Notes: generated by a model from the sequence alone, not told the origin. A stretch of DNA of 64,000 bases from Symbiodinium natans (GCA_905221605.1 CAJNDS010001158.1:189001-253000), one strand, 5' to 3'; positions 50,957 to 60,007 are shown, numbered from the stretch's first letter. A program made the numbers and translations.

Positions 50957-52260
50957 GATTGATCCACCGTTTGCGGCTTCGATCCAGTGAAAATGTGCTT
51001 CGTGGATGGCCCCAATTTTGAATCGTGGACAAGTAAGTAGTATTGCTTCATTTTGGAAAAACCCAACTTCTGGACATCCCTTTTTTGTGCATGGGCGGGA
51101 GACACAGGTTTATTATACGTAGCAAGGGGTCAAGTATCTGAAAGAATCTCCTTTCGCAAAAGGTGATTCACACCTTACCTCAACTTGGTTCTTATAATCA
51201 GACGCTAGATATGTACTTGGGCCCCAACTTACAGTGTTTTCATGAACCAAATAAATAGAACCTGTGCTGTGAATAATTGACTATATTAGTTCCCGAGTTT
51301 AAACTGCAAACCAATTCACGAATTGGATTGAACCGGCCGTCTAGTTTAAAGCCACAACCCAACGGCTGTTTGAACGCACTGTGAATGAAAGCGGGTTCTC
51401 GGCTCCGTGTCTCGAGCACCGAAGCTGATTTGGCCTGTCCCCACAGCTGCCCTACATCCCCTTTCGATTCCCACGACCGCTATTTAGGAAGCACAGTTTC
51501 TTTATGCAAAAGACCTGCTCCAGCTTCGTCAATCACATGAATCAAGCTATCTACAATTTTTAAGTGACAGGAACTCATGTCAAATTCCACAGTGTACTCG
51601 GTTCTGTTCATGTAGCAAAGGAGAATAAGCTATACTTTAAAAGCCATTCGTTGTGTTTTTGCGCTGAGTAGTATAACTACCCCCGAGAAGAAGAAAGGAC
51701 CAGTCCCTTTGTAAAAACTAAGTTGGAAAAATTGAAGAGCCGGCGATGGCTTCGTGAGTTTAACCATGCGATTGAAATATCGCTTTGCGTATGTTGTGTT
51801 TTTTTTCAAAAACACCAACGGCCTCTAGCTCGACAAAACAAGTTGATCATTGATTTAACATAACAGACGGAAGCGAAGAAGACTACTTTTCGATTTTATG
51901 AATTCGCGGAAACATCAAGCTGCAAAACACTTCGTCACTTAGCGAATTTGGTTAACATGATTGGAGGTCAGCTCGTTAAAGTACTTTACGACGCTCTGAT
52001 CGTTTTTATGTCAAACATGACAAATCACGATTCACATTAAAAGCCTCAGTGGCCTTGAAACAAAGAATGCGTTGAAGCAGAATCTCAAGCCCAGCATTCC
52101 TTTTTTTGTGCAGAATAGTGATACTGCCTAGACTTGTCGCGTTCTCTTAGACTTTGCCTTGTTTGTGTGGGTGCACATCTTTGGCATTCTTTCCGGTTAA
52201 AACATCTGAAGTATCCACAACGGAAAACCCCAAACTGCAAACCCATGCAAGAAGCCCACC
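50957..52260. other. A/T-richer island without telomeric or MITE repeats
   Basis: 1.3 kb with no TTTAGGG units and none of the element families found everywhere else. It has many short hairpins (for example CCAATTCACGAATTGG) and no ORF above 63 codons. Base use is clearly different. Organellar DNA, an RNA-gene relic or a different transposon are possible; none could be recognised. Confidence 0.45.
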
Positions 52261-52368
52261 CCCAAGACCCCAGGATTCCGGGAGGTTTAGGGATTAGGGT
52301 TTAGGGTTTAGGGTTTAGGGTTTAGGGTTTAGGGTAACATTGAAAATCCTTTCGAAATGTCTCCTCAG

Positions 52369-52471
52369 GCCGCAACCCTCTTCGGCCTTGAGATCTACAA
52401 GGTTTACATCAACAAGGATGCCACTGACAAGCGCGTCGTCTTCGTGTCGACCATGCTTCCGGGCAGTTTGT
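52369..52471 (+). CDS. Candidate exon l1, unknown gene
   Basis: After CTCAG|GC reads AATLFGLEIYKVYINKDATD, KRVVFVSTMLPGS plus TT; donor GTGAGC. In phase with l2 across a telomere-filled intron. Confidence 0.58.
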
Positions 52472-52552
52472 GAGCAGCCGTCATGCCTGCACACACATAC
52501 ACAGTCCCTCCAATCCCCAATTCCGTAGCCCCTCACATCCCCAGGTCACCCA

Positions 52553-52676
52553 ACCCTAAACCCTAAACCCTAACTAAACCCGAAACCCGAAACCCTGAAC
52601 CCGAACCCTGAAACCCTAAACCCTAAACCCTAAACCCTAAACCCTAAACCCTAAACCCTAAACCCTAAACCCTATA
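52553..52676 (-). repeat. Telomeric array in the l1-l2 intron
   Basis: Seventeen units; the left third is degenerate, the right two-thirds perfect. Confidence 0.97.
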
Positions 52677-52691
52677 CTGACGGCAACTCAG

Positions 52692-52761
52692 GTTCGGTGG
52701 CGGGATGACCCTGGCTTCTTTTGTCATCGCACCTCTCTTTGAGAAGATCGACGCCCGACCT
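52692..52761 (+). CDS. Candidate exon l2, membrane segment
   Basis: Completes L and reads FGGGMTLASFVIAPLFEKID then ARP; hydrophobic start. Acceptor ACTCAG|GT, GA donor likely. Confidence 0.52.
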
Positions 52762-52825
52762 GAGCTTAAACATCCAACTCCCTTTCCCCTAAGCCCCTTA
52801 AGCTCCCCAAGCCTACGAAGGGTTT

Positions 52826-52871
52826 GGGGCTTAGGGTTTAGGGTTTAGGGTTTAGGGTTTAGGGTTTAGGG
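52826..52871 (+). repeat. Telomeric array with about 35-bp flanking duplication
   Basis: CCCCTAAGCCCCTTAAGCTC... (52787-52820) recurs after the array, the second copy being split by the T-family element. Confidence 0.95.
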
Positions 52872-52896
52872 AGCCCCTCCCCCTAAGCCCCCTAAG

Positions 52897-52996
52897 CTTT
52901 GTCATAGTTAGGGTAACCTTTTACATCTTTAAGGGTACTTAAACCCAATAAGGAAGATAAATTTAGAAATTTAATACTCTCCCAACCATGAATCAG
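52897..52996. mobile_element. T-family MITE, TAAG duplication
   Basis: TAAG at 52893-52896 and 52997-53000. It lies inside the right-hand copy of a duplication that brackets a telomeric array, so it came later. Confidence 0.78.
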
Positions 52997-53195
52997 TAAG
53001 CTCCCGAAGCCTACTAAGCCCCTCCCCCACCTAGGTTTTGGGCATTCGGTTCGGGTTTATGAAGGGCTTGGTAGGGCTTGTAGGACTTCTAGGGCTTTCA
53101 GGGCTTATACCGCTTACAGGGCTTCCTTACAGGTTTGTTGACCCGGGTTGCGTTACCGCTTCGGGAGTTGATGATGTTATGGTGTGCTCCCAAAA

Positions 53196-53290
53196 AAGTA
53201 AAGGATTATCATCCCTTTGCTGCCCTTTTAAGGAAGAATTGTTTTAACTTCCGTTTTGTTTTCGGGGAGGTTCTTAAGCAAAGAGTGGTT
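53196..53290. mobile_element. N-family element, right half clear
   Basis: CTTTTTAAGGAAG... and GAGGTTCTTAAGCAAAGAGTGG; left end diverged. Confidence 0.5.
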
Positions 53291-53451
53291 AATGGCAGTT
53301 TATACCCTAGGGTGCACATCTGTTGAAATTACGACATATGCCGCGATCACTCATGGGTCAGTCAGAGTCCCGAGCTACGCGTGAGACGGAAACGACCACT
53401 AAACACTGGGAATGCGCCGCAGCGCGCACGTCCGCATGACTCATGTCTGGC

Positions 53452-53492
53452 ATGGAGCCATATCCAGTTGCTCAACCCAGGCAGCCTCTAAG
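53452..53492 (+). CDS. Candidate first exon
   Basis: ATG then EPYPVAQPRQPL plus AG, ending at a consensus donor AG|GTAAGG. A later frame, AHEDGIFSFQQHVNTALRLW ending AAG|GTATTC (about 53745), could belong to the same gene, but the GA microsatellite between makes the phase unsure. Confidence 0.4.
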
Positions 53493-53758
53493 GTAAGGTC
53501 GCGATCGTCCGGATCTGTCAAAGCTAGTGACAAACACACAGTGCGCCAAATTTGAAGAGCGAGCTTGAGGAGGATGCAGGATTCTGTCACAGGCTTGGCT
53601 TGGGGTTTGGGTCTTCAGGCTCCCGCGGCGAGGGAGAGGGAGGAAGAGGGAGCGCGAGGGGGAGAGAGAGAGAGAGACGCCGGCCCACGAGGATGGCATT
53701 TTCTCCTTCCAGCAGCATGTGAACACCGCCCTTCGGCTGTGGAAGGTATTCTGTTAGT

Positions 53759-54093
53759 TTGGGCTGCAGCGTCTACAGAGCGCCCAGCAAAGTACATCAG
53801 AACGTGTTGGATTTGCGTTTTCTATACTTGTATGTAGATTACTCCAGCACCAGAAGTTTCGAGGAATCCCGGAAGTACGTGTCTTGTGTGCAGCTTAGAG
53901 GATGTAAGGAGGTTGAAGATCTGCCAACTCTCGCTCGCCCGCTGTTCGCTGGATTGGGAGAAATTGGGATAAGACCTGATCATACATCAGGTCCTTTCCT
54001 TGCCGCTGGTCTCCATCTTCTTCGTCGGCATTGCCACATCGCTGCCAGCCACTGCGCACTCTACAGTTGCACAGTCGTAGAACGTTGTAGAGG
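53759..54093 (+). CDS. Candidate long exon, about 110 codons
   Basis: Open frame with even composition, including SKVHQNVLDLRFLYLYVDYS and LGEIGIRPDHTSGPFLAAGL, running into a CCCTAAA array. No family recognised; the start is not a clear ATG. Confidence 0.42.
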
Positions 54094-54288
54094 CCTAAAC
54101 CCTAAACCCTAAACCCTAAATCCTAAACCCTAAACCCTAAACCCTTCGCTCTTTGGAGATGGTGCTGCAGAAACCCTAAACCCTAAACCCTAAACCCTAA
54201 AGAGAGTCAGGTGGCTTGCCCAAGGTCTGGGTGTCCAGGATTCGACGTGCTCCGCTTAAGATGAAGCCTATGCGGGCCGCCATCCAAG

Positions 54289-54343
54289 GACGCCTTTGCT
54301 GCAAAGGTCGGCTTCGCTGTGGGCGTTGTGGCCATAGCAGCGG
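54289..54343 (+). CDS. Candidate exon, membrane segment
   Basis: DAFAAKVGFAVGVVAIAA plus G, bounded by TCCAAG|GA and GC. The overlapping 108-codon ORF 54216-54542 is in another frame. Confidence 0.45.
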
Positions 54344-54421
54344 GCCAGTTCGTCCCTTGACACAAAGAGGGGAGCAGAGGGATGAGTGGACTACAATAAG
54401 TAGTAATATCCTAATCCTTTC

Positions 54422-54652
54422 GCGGCCACGAGTCTCACTGTTTATGATGACTCTACCGAACTGGATGTCGTGGCGCTGTCTAAAGATGCGGCATCTGGAG
54501 TTGCATGCAGCCCGTCCGAGGCTGCCGGCGGCAAGCTTGTAGACTCGAACCCTAGCATTCTCTGGCCCAAAACCGTCAAGGTCATCAAGCTCCTAGATCC
54601 ACTAAGCCCTTGTGCGACACCCCTAAAGCCCCAAAGACTCCACAGCCCTTGA
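54422..54652 (+). CDS. Candidate terminal coding segment
   Basis: Seventy-six codons to TGA: AATSLTVYDDSTELDVVALS, KDAASGVACSPSEAAGGKLV and on. Strong coding character; its 5' border is not clear. Confidence 0.42.
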   Translation, partial: AATSLTVYDDSTELDVVALSKDAASGVACSPSEAAGGKLVDSNPSILWPKTVKVIKLLDPLSPCATPLKPQRLHSP

Positions 54653-54796
54653 GCCCTTGTAGCCTGTACTCGCCCAAGAGTTGCCGTAACAACTTCTAGC
54701 CTCTAAGAGGGGCTTCGTATGCCCCAAGGTTTATTACTGACCCTAAAGCCTAAACCCTAAACCCTAAACCCTAATCCTATCTACCACACAGAGCAG

Positions 54797-54873
54797 GGAT
54801 CGAGAAGCCAGTCCAAAACAGAACCCTCAGTGACCAAACCAAACGCTCAGCTTCAAAGCTCTTCTCCCCAAGG
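54797..54873 (+). CDS. Candidate exon, Ser/Gln-rich
   Basis: GSRSQSKTEPSVTKPNAQLQ then SSSPQ plus GG, bounded by AGCAG|GG and GT. Confidence 0.35.
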
Positions 54874-55021
54874 GTAGTCATTTGGGCCCTTGGGTTGTAT
54901 AAGGGTATATAAGGGGTGCCCATTTAAGGGCCCATACTGAGGGACCATGTAAATACGCTTTAGACTCCCCTCCCTAAACCCTAAACCCCAAACCGAAACA
55001 CGGCCTTGTGCGAGTGTAAGA

Positions 55022-55092
55022 GCCGAAACCCTAAACCCTAACCCTAAACTCTAAACCCTAAACCCTAAACCCTAACCCCTAAACCTCCAAGT
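55022..55092 (-). repeat. Telomeric array with 16-bp flanking duplication
   Basis: TGTAAGAGCCGAAACC (55015-55030) and TGTGAGAGTCGAAACC (55093-55108). Confidence 0.94.
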
Positions 55093-55105
55093 TGTGAGAG
55101 TCGAA

Positions 55106-55222
55106 ACCTTCTCCAAGCCACCAGGCTTGATCTCAAAAACCGAGGTGCCGGAGCCGATCCTCCACTTCTTCCACGCCCCTAGCTTGGCCTTGGGACACCT
55201 GTGGATGGCCGGTCTTTACAGG
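55106..55222 (+). CDS. Candidate exon n1, donor formed by a telomeric repeat
   Basis: Reads TFSKPPGLISKTEVPEPILH, FFHAPSLALGHLWMAGLYR; the open frame begins further left (LQVVRVE). Ends TACAGG|GTTTAGGG. The HLW.AG pattern in a hydrophobic segment recalls chlorophyll-binding helices but is too short to call. Confidence 0.55.
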
Positions 55223-55290
55223 GTTTAGGGTTTAGGGCTTAGGGTTTAGTGTTTAGGGTTTAGGGTCTAGGGTTTAGGGTTTAGGGTTAG
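55223..55290 (+). repeat. Telomeric array forming most of a 77-bp intron
   Basis: Between candidate exons n1 and n2; begins GTTTAGGG and the intron ends AAGCCCAG. Confidence 0.96.
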
Positions 55291-55299
55291 CAAGCCCAG

Positions 55300-55326
55300 G
55301 TCTACTTCGTGGCTTTTGTGCTGGCC
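55300..55326 (+). CDS. Candidate micro-exon n2 (27 nt)
   Basis: VYFVAFVLA, bounded by CCCAG|GT and a consensus donor GTAAGC, in phase with n1. Extends the hydrophobic segment. Confidence 0.5.
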
Positions 55327-55357
55327 GTAAGCTCTGCCCCTCCTCTGCATTGCGCGG

Positions 55358-55503
55358 GTTTAGGGTTTAGGGTTTAGGGTTTAGGGTTTAGGGTTTGGGA
55401 GCAAGTCAGCTGAGTCAGTTTAGACTTTGGATGGCGGAGTCTGTATGCAGTGTCTGTGGGTTTAGGGTTTAGGGTTTAGGGTTTAGGGTTTAGGTTTTAG
55501 GGT
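55358..55503 (+). repeat. Two G-strand arrays in one intron
   Basis: 55358-55400 and 55458-55503, between n2 and n3. Confidence 0.96.
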
Positions 55504-55512
55504 GCACCCTAA

Positions 55513-55545
55513 GGATTCCTACCAGAACTGTGCAGTCTGCCGAAA
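55513..55545 (+). CDS. Candidate micro-exon n3
   Basis: DSYQNCAVCRN, bounded by CTAAG|GA and GTGAGT, phase 0 like n2. The 186-bp intron before it contains two G-strand arrays. Confidence 0.4.
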
Positions 55546-55642
55546 TGTGAGTGCTGCGTGTAACCGCACAGACTATGTGTCTGTGATTTCCTTGAGCGTG
55601 GAGGGAAAACAAGGCTTGTGAAAGAACATTGCAAGAGAGTCT

Positions 55643-55834
55643 ATGAGCGTGAATCGTCAGGTCCTGATCGCCACCTACATTCCTTGCCTGAGGCGGCTTG
55701 CCTGTGAGGTAGTTTCTCGCAGGGACCCGGCGAACTGTGCGGCCTCAACGAAAGATGCAAAGCCTTCTAAGCAACTATGTCATGGTCGCGGGGGCTGCTC
55801 AAGCCTTCTGGAGAACTCAAGCCTGCCATGCTGA
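55643..55834 (+). CDS. ORF, 63 codons, unknown
   Basis: ATG to TGA; MSVNRQVLIATYIPCLRRLA and on, Cys-rich end. Overlaps a small alternative exon (55614-55661, LVKEHCKRVYERESS, with AG|G and GT borders) in another frame, so only one can be right. Confidence 0.3.
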   Translation: MSVNRQVLIATYIPCLRRLACEVVSRRDPANCAASTKDAKPSKQLCHGRGGCSSLLENSSLPC

Positions 55835-56083
55835 CAATCGCCCATACTCAGTATTCCCGAGCCTATCCACATCCAGCCTGTTGTAGGCACGGAAAGTGCC
55901 TTGCAGGTATGTTGAGCCGGTGAGCCAGTGAGCTGAACCGCCTTGAACCCGCTTGATCCCTAAGCCTGGAGTCCCAAACACCTTGACCCTGAACATGAGT
56001 GCGGGACCAAAAGCGACACAAAAAAAGAGTTCTCTCGCAAGCCCGGCAAGCCCGAGTTTAAACAAACCCTAAACCCTAAAGAG

Positions 56084-56343
56084 ACCACCTCGCCAAAGGC
56101 GGATGTGCGGCCGAATCGGACGGCCTATTTCTTATGTGCCTTGGCCGAAAAAACACAGGGATGGATGACGAGGGTTGCCTTTGTTTTCCGTGACGTAGTG
56201 TTCAGCTTTCAGGGGCAGCCGATACCGCAATCTGTTTTTTTTTGCTGGCTTCGGTGCTCATGGCGCGGCGGTCTCGCCGTGTTGGCACTACGAGGCCTCA
56301 TCTTCATTGAGACCCGGCCCCAACCGAACAGCAACTGCTTGAG
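56084..56343 (+). CDS. Candidate exon, about 86 codons
   Basis: Includes RTAYFLCALAEKTQGWMTRV and WRGGLAVLALRGLIFIETRP; ends TTGAG|GTATGT. The acceptor is AAAG|A at the edge of a CCCTAAA repeat. Confidence 0.42.
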
Positions 56344-56457
56344 GTATGTTCAAGCCGACACTTAGACACCCCCTTTTTCTCAAAGCATTCGCTGCTGACA
56401 GAACAGCACCTGAATCAAGTGTTTGGGTCTCGCAGTTGGGGATGGGGGCTTGGGCTC

Positions 56458-56568
56458 AGGGTTTAGGGTTTAGGGTTTAGGGTTTAGGGTTTAGGGTTTA
56501 GGGTTTAGGGTTTAGGGTTTAGGGTTTAGGGTTTAGGGTTTAGGGTTTAGGGCTCAGGGTTGCAGTGG
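56458..56568 (+). repeat. Telomeric array, G-strand
   Basis: Fifteen units. Confidence 0.98.
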
Positions 56569-56983
56569 CAACCTCCTCCTTGTTGAGGTGCAGCGCACCG
56601 ACAAGGCTGTCGTGGATCTGATGAGATGGAGGCGATTATTTCCCGAACCCGGCGGCAGAGAGTTCACTTTGAGAGGTGGCAAATCCGGCTGAAGGAGCTC
56701 CTACAGCGCTCATGAATTCCTTCGTCTCGTCGGGGGGGGGGGGGGGGGGTGCTCCGAGACATGAATTTTGAAGCATCGCACCCTTAATTGCTAATTAGGC
56801 CTTCAAAGTGACCACGGTGCGGACCTAGGAGAATCATGCAAGATGATGCCAGTGTATGCCTGAGCTCTTACAACGTATTGGAATCGTGCCTGAGTCTTCG
56901 CGTGAAGACACAAAGACGTGCACGGCCATAAACGGCGTCAGCGGCAACCGTCGCAAAGGCCGCCGACCTTTTGGATTGCGCAT

Positions 56984-57041
56984 CCTAAACCCTAAACCCT
57001 AAACCCTAAACCCTAAACCCTAAACCCTAAACCCTAAACCC
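56984..57041 (-). repeat. Telomeric array, C-strand
   Basis: Eight perfect units. Confidence 0.97.
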
Positions 57042-57701
57042 GGATCCTTGAGGTCTCCACCTCATAGCCCTTTACACTCTACACTGTCGGTGGTGTTGAA
57101 ACGCGTGAAGATGCGGGGCGGCATCAGCAGCTTCAGCTGCAAACAACACGGGACTCAACCCAGGGCTGCGCATCTAACGTGAAGGAGCCTCGAGACAGGG
57201 TTCAGGGTTCAGGGTTTAGGGTTTAGGGTTTAGGGTTTAGGGTTTGCGGGCGTGTGAAGTGGGGGTTCCTTTCTGGCAGTCACCAAGTGCCAGTTGCAAA
57301 AAGGTTTAGGGTTTAGGGGCTTAAGACGGCAAGAAAACTACAGTGTCAGAGGCCTCAAGCGTACATGCAAAAACGACATGCCTCGGGGGTGGCGAACCCG
57401 ATTGACAAACCAGGATTTTGAGGACAGTAGATGCTCAGAACAAGCGATCGGATGCGCCAGGCCAACGTACCTTTTGGTGGCCACTTGCCTGATTTTGCCT
57501 GCAGGTTATGGAAGTCATAGTTTGCTTGAAAACCAAATCCTTTGCCGCGACGCCACACCTTCCGCCCAAATCTGCACCTACCCAACGACAGTAATCTGAA
57601 AGAGTGTTCAGCATTGAAGGATGTCTGTTGACATTGCTCTAGGGGCACACTCGGCGCGACAGCATTGAGCCGTTCGAACCTTCAAGTCAATAACCTGAGG
57701 T

Positions 57702-57842
57702 ATGCCTGCTGACCGTTCTCACGACCCTGATCGTCTCCTTACAGATCGGTGCCTTGAGAGGCAATGGAGTGCAGGAAGGGCCGGGACGTTGGGATCTTGC
57801 CGCTTCGGAGATCCGATGAACCTGCCGATCCGACGGTTTCGG
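57702..57842 (+). CDS. Candidate exon q1
   Basis: ATG then PADRSHDPDRLLTDRCLERQ and on, 47 codons, ending CGG|GTTTAGGG. The following piece would need a 28-bp telomeric intron, which is improbably short, so the link to q2 is weak. Confidence 0.35.
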
Positions 57843-57870
57843 GTTTAGGGTTTAGGGTTTAGGGCGCCAG

Positions 57871-57937
57871 GAAACGGAGGCTAGAGCAAAGTGCGAGCCT
57901 AAGCTGACTAAACGGTCCGCGCATGGGGCTGCCACTG
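57871..57937 (+). CDS. Candidate exon q2
   Basis: ETEARAKCEPKLTKRSAHGA then AT plus G, bounded by GCCAG|GA and GC (GCTGAG). Joins q3 in phase across an element with 18-bp target duplications. Confidence 0.45.
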
Positions 57938-57958
57938 GCTGAGGATCTGAGGGGCTCT

Positions 57959-58106
57959 GAAAATACGGGAGCTTAGGGGTTATTTTGGGGTTATTAGGGG
58001 CTGCTTAGGTATATAGGGTCTGCATAAGGTTTCTATGGGTTATTTATAGGGGAATAAGATTTAAGGTCCCTTCTAGGGACCCCCCTTATGCCCCTGAACC
58101 CTTGCC
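57959..58106. mobile_element. Introner-like element with 18-bp target duplication
   Basis: GAGGATCTGAGGGGCTCT occurs perfectly at 57941-57958 and 58107-58124. Splicing from a GC at 57938 to the AG at 58108 removes the element and one repeat copy and keeps the q2/q3 frame. Confidence 0.65.
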
Positions 58107-58109
58107 GAG

Positions 58110-58306
58110 GATCTGAGGGGCTCTTCTACGGTTTCTGGGCTCTTTGGCTGGTGGTGCTTTCGACGCTCTTGCCCCTGGGACCATACTTGAGATCTTGGGG
58201 GAAGAATGTTTTGTTAGAGGATCTTCCCACAATTGGGACTCGGTTTCTGCATGGGTTGCCCTGTGCCGTGTGCCGCCTGTTTGTTAGCCTTGCTTGTGTG
58301 TTTTGA
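58110..58306 (+). CDS. Candidate exon q3, membrane protein
   Basis: Completes G and reads SEGLFYGFWALWLVVLSTLL then PLGPYLRSWGKNVLLEDLPT and on. The hydrophobic stretch followed by (L)LEDLP resembles the start of ABCC-type transporters, a weak similarity only. A stop or an unseen donor lies near 58306. Confidence 0.42.
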
Positions 58307-58312
58307 ATTTAA

Positions 58313-58747
58313 TTGCGTGCCGCACGCTCTCTGTTTGTCACTCTCACATGTTGTGTTTGTTTTTGCCTTTTGCTGACGGCTACTATCTGCAGTCTGCCTT
58401 CTTCTTGTTTGCTTTCTCTTGTTTGCTTAACCCTGGCCTTGCTTGTGCTTGATCTGCTGCGTTTGTACCTGTTGTTGATCGTGTTACTCTTGTCGCTTAG
58501 GTGCTTTTCTAGGTTGTTCCGAAGCATCAAAGCCCCAGTACTTCGCGTTTGGGGCGAGAGTGCGATGAGGCACATCACTTGGCTCAGGAAGCGTCGCAAG
58601 CCTTGGCTGTTAACTGACTGGGCCAGGCTCAAAGCCGCGTAGACCAAGAGGGGCCGAGAGGAGAGTGCGAGTTCAGCCCCGCCTCAGGAAAGCCACCGAG
58701 CCGGACAGAACCAGACTTACGTATTCACACCAAAGAAGCAGCTCTAA
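58313..58747 (+). pseudogene. Long hydrophobic ORF with in-frame TAG, unknown
   Basis: A 109-codon frame with 70 hydrophobic residues (LLVLDLLRLYLLLIVLLLSL) then VLRVWGESAMRHITWLRKRR, ending TAG at 58640. The same frame stays open for 34 more codons (TKRGREESASSAPPQESHRA...) to TAA. It overlaps a minus-strand 112-codon ORF. The T/C-rich sequence may inflate the frame. Confidence 0.3.
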
Positions 58748-58821
58748 GCCAGCAAGTGCGCCTGAAAGCAAACATCCCTAAACAATTATATTCCAGCTCC
58801 GTCTGACCTTCCTTCATAAGC

Positions 58822-58965
58822 ATGCAAAGCGATCCCTTGTGCTATTTTGTGCATTCTACGTGCATCGCTGGCAAGCCAAACGCACCCCTTGAGGCTATGG
58901 AGTGCATCAAGCACACCGACACCGAAGAAGGCAGGAAGCCATGTGGCGGTGTGCGAAATGAATAG
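58822..58965 (+). CDS. Small complete ORF, 47 aa
   Basis: ATG to TAG: MQSDPLCYFVHSTCIAGKPN, APLEAMECIKHTDTEEGRKP, CGGVRNE. Even composition, four Cys. Too short for the usual length cut-off; no family recognised. Confidence 0.35.
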   Translation: MQSDPLCYFVHSTCIAGKPNAPLEAMECIKHTDTEEGRKPCGGVRNE

Positions 58966-59001
58966 GGTTTTGGGTTTAGGGTTTAGGGTTTAGGGTTTCC
59001 T

Positions 59002-59397
59002 TTATTCGGGCTCCTTCTTATAAGGGAATCCTGCAATTTGGGGGCCCCGTGCAAGCTGAGTCACTGCGCCAGCCAGCTGGACCAAGCTCCGTTTGTGGCA
59101 GAGCCATGCGCAGGCATATCCTCGTATGGGAATGGAATAAAATCGACTTAGCGACATTTGTCTGAGGAAATTGACGTCCTTGTCGGGACACAGAAGGCCT
59201 AAACCCATTGTACGGAAGGTGCACAGGGTTGTTAAAAAAAAGACAAAGCCCATTGTACTGTACGGTATGGCAGCTCCAGATGCTGGCTTTTTTTTTACTT
59301 GGGGGGTGCCCCGCAGGTGTATGGCATGGATCTGGGTGAGGGATGAGCGACAGCCTAAACTCAAGGCCACTGGCACACAGAATCTTTCAAGTCCCAA
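59002..59397 (-). CDS. Minus-strand ORF, 131 codons, unknown
   Basis: The longest minus-strand frame outside repeats apart from 31045-31497. Contains SGAAIPYSTMGFVFFLTTLC and SRFYSIPIRGYACAWLCHKR. A + strand ORF (59171-59413) overlaps. No supporting splice or promoter signal. Confidence 0.28.
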   Translation of the reverse strand: MGLERFCVPVALSLGCRSSLTQIHAIHLRGTPQVKKKPASGAAIPYSTMGFVFFLTTLCTFRTMGLGLLCPDKDVNFLRQMSLSRFYSIPIRGYACAWLCHKRSLVQLAGAVTQLARGPQIAGFPYKKEPE

Positions 59398-59494
59398 ATC
59401 GCAAGAAGTCTAGGACGAAAAATGAAAGATGTCGGTGCTAGTATGAGACGAGCAGCTGCAGACTTAATCCACTGTTAATCAGTGTTGGTCTTGC

Positions 59495-59520
59495 ACCTAA
59501 ACCCTAAACCCTAAACCCTA
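59495..59520 (-). repeat. Short telomeric insert with perfect 13-bp duplication
   Basis: GTGTTGGTCTTGC at 59482-59494 and 59521-59533; the 26-bp insert is nothing but CCTAAAC units. Confidence 0.97.
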
Positions 59521-59638
59521 GTGTTGGTCTTGCGGTTTTATTCTGACAAGGGCAGCACGGAGAGCAGGAACAAAAAAGCCTGCATCCTACAAGGAGGGGC
59601 CCCCCCTAGTTAGAAGTAGAGTTATGAGTGCCTTAAGT

Positions 59639-59698
59639 TGGGTTTAGGGTTTAGGGTTTAGGGTTTAGGGTTTAGGGTTTAGGGTTTAGGGTTTAGGG
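59639..59698 (+). repeat. Telomeric array, G-strand
   Basis: Eight perfect units. Confidence 0.97.
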
Positions 59699-59828
59699 AA
59701 TTTGGGTTATAAGGATCCTAAAATAGGTTACAGAAGTCCCTTAGCTATAGTTAGTATGGTAAGGGGGCCCCCCTCCTTGTATCACTCAGAGTCTTCAGCC
59801 AGAAACCTTTTCCTGCCTCGTTGGCAAT

Positions 59829-59998
59829 CCCAGATCTTCCAAAACCCCTTAATTAAGGTATATACCTTAATTCCTAATAAGGATCCTTAGTATAAATTAG
59901 GGTATATTCCTTAATTCAGGCCCCTAAACCCTAAACCCTAAACCCCAAACCCCAAACCCCAAACCCTAAACCCTAAACGGGGTTTTGGAAGATCTGGG
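59829..59998. mobile_element. P-family MITE split by a telomeric array
   Basis: A CCCTAAA/CCCCAAA array (59921-59978) interrupts the right arm between TTAATTCAGG and GGGGTTTTGGAAGATCTG. Confidence 0.82.
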
Positions 59999-60007
59999 AA
60001 TCTTCAG

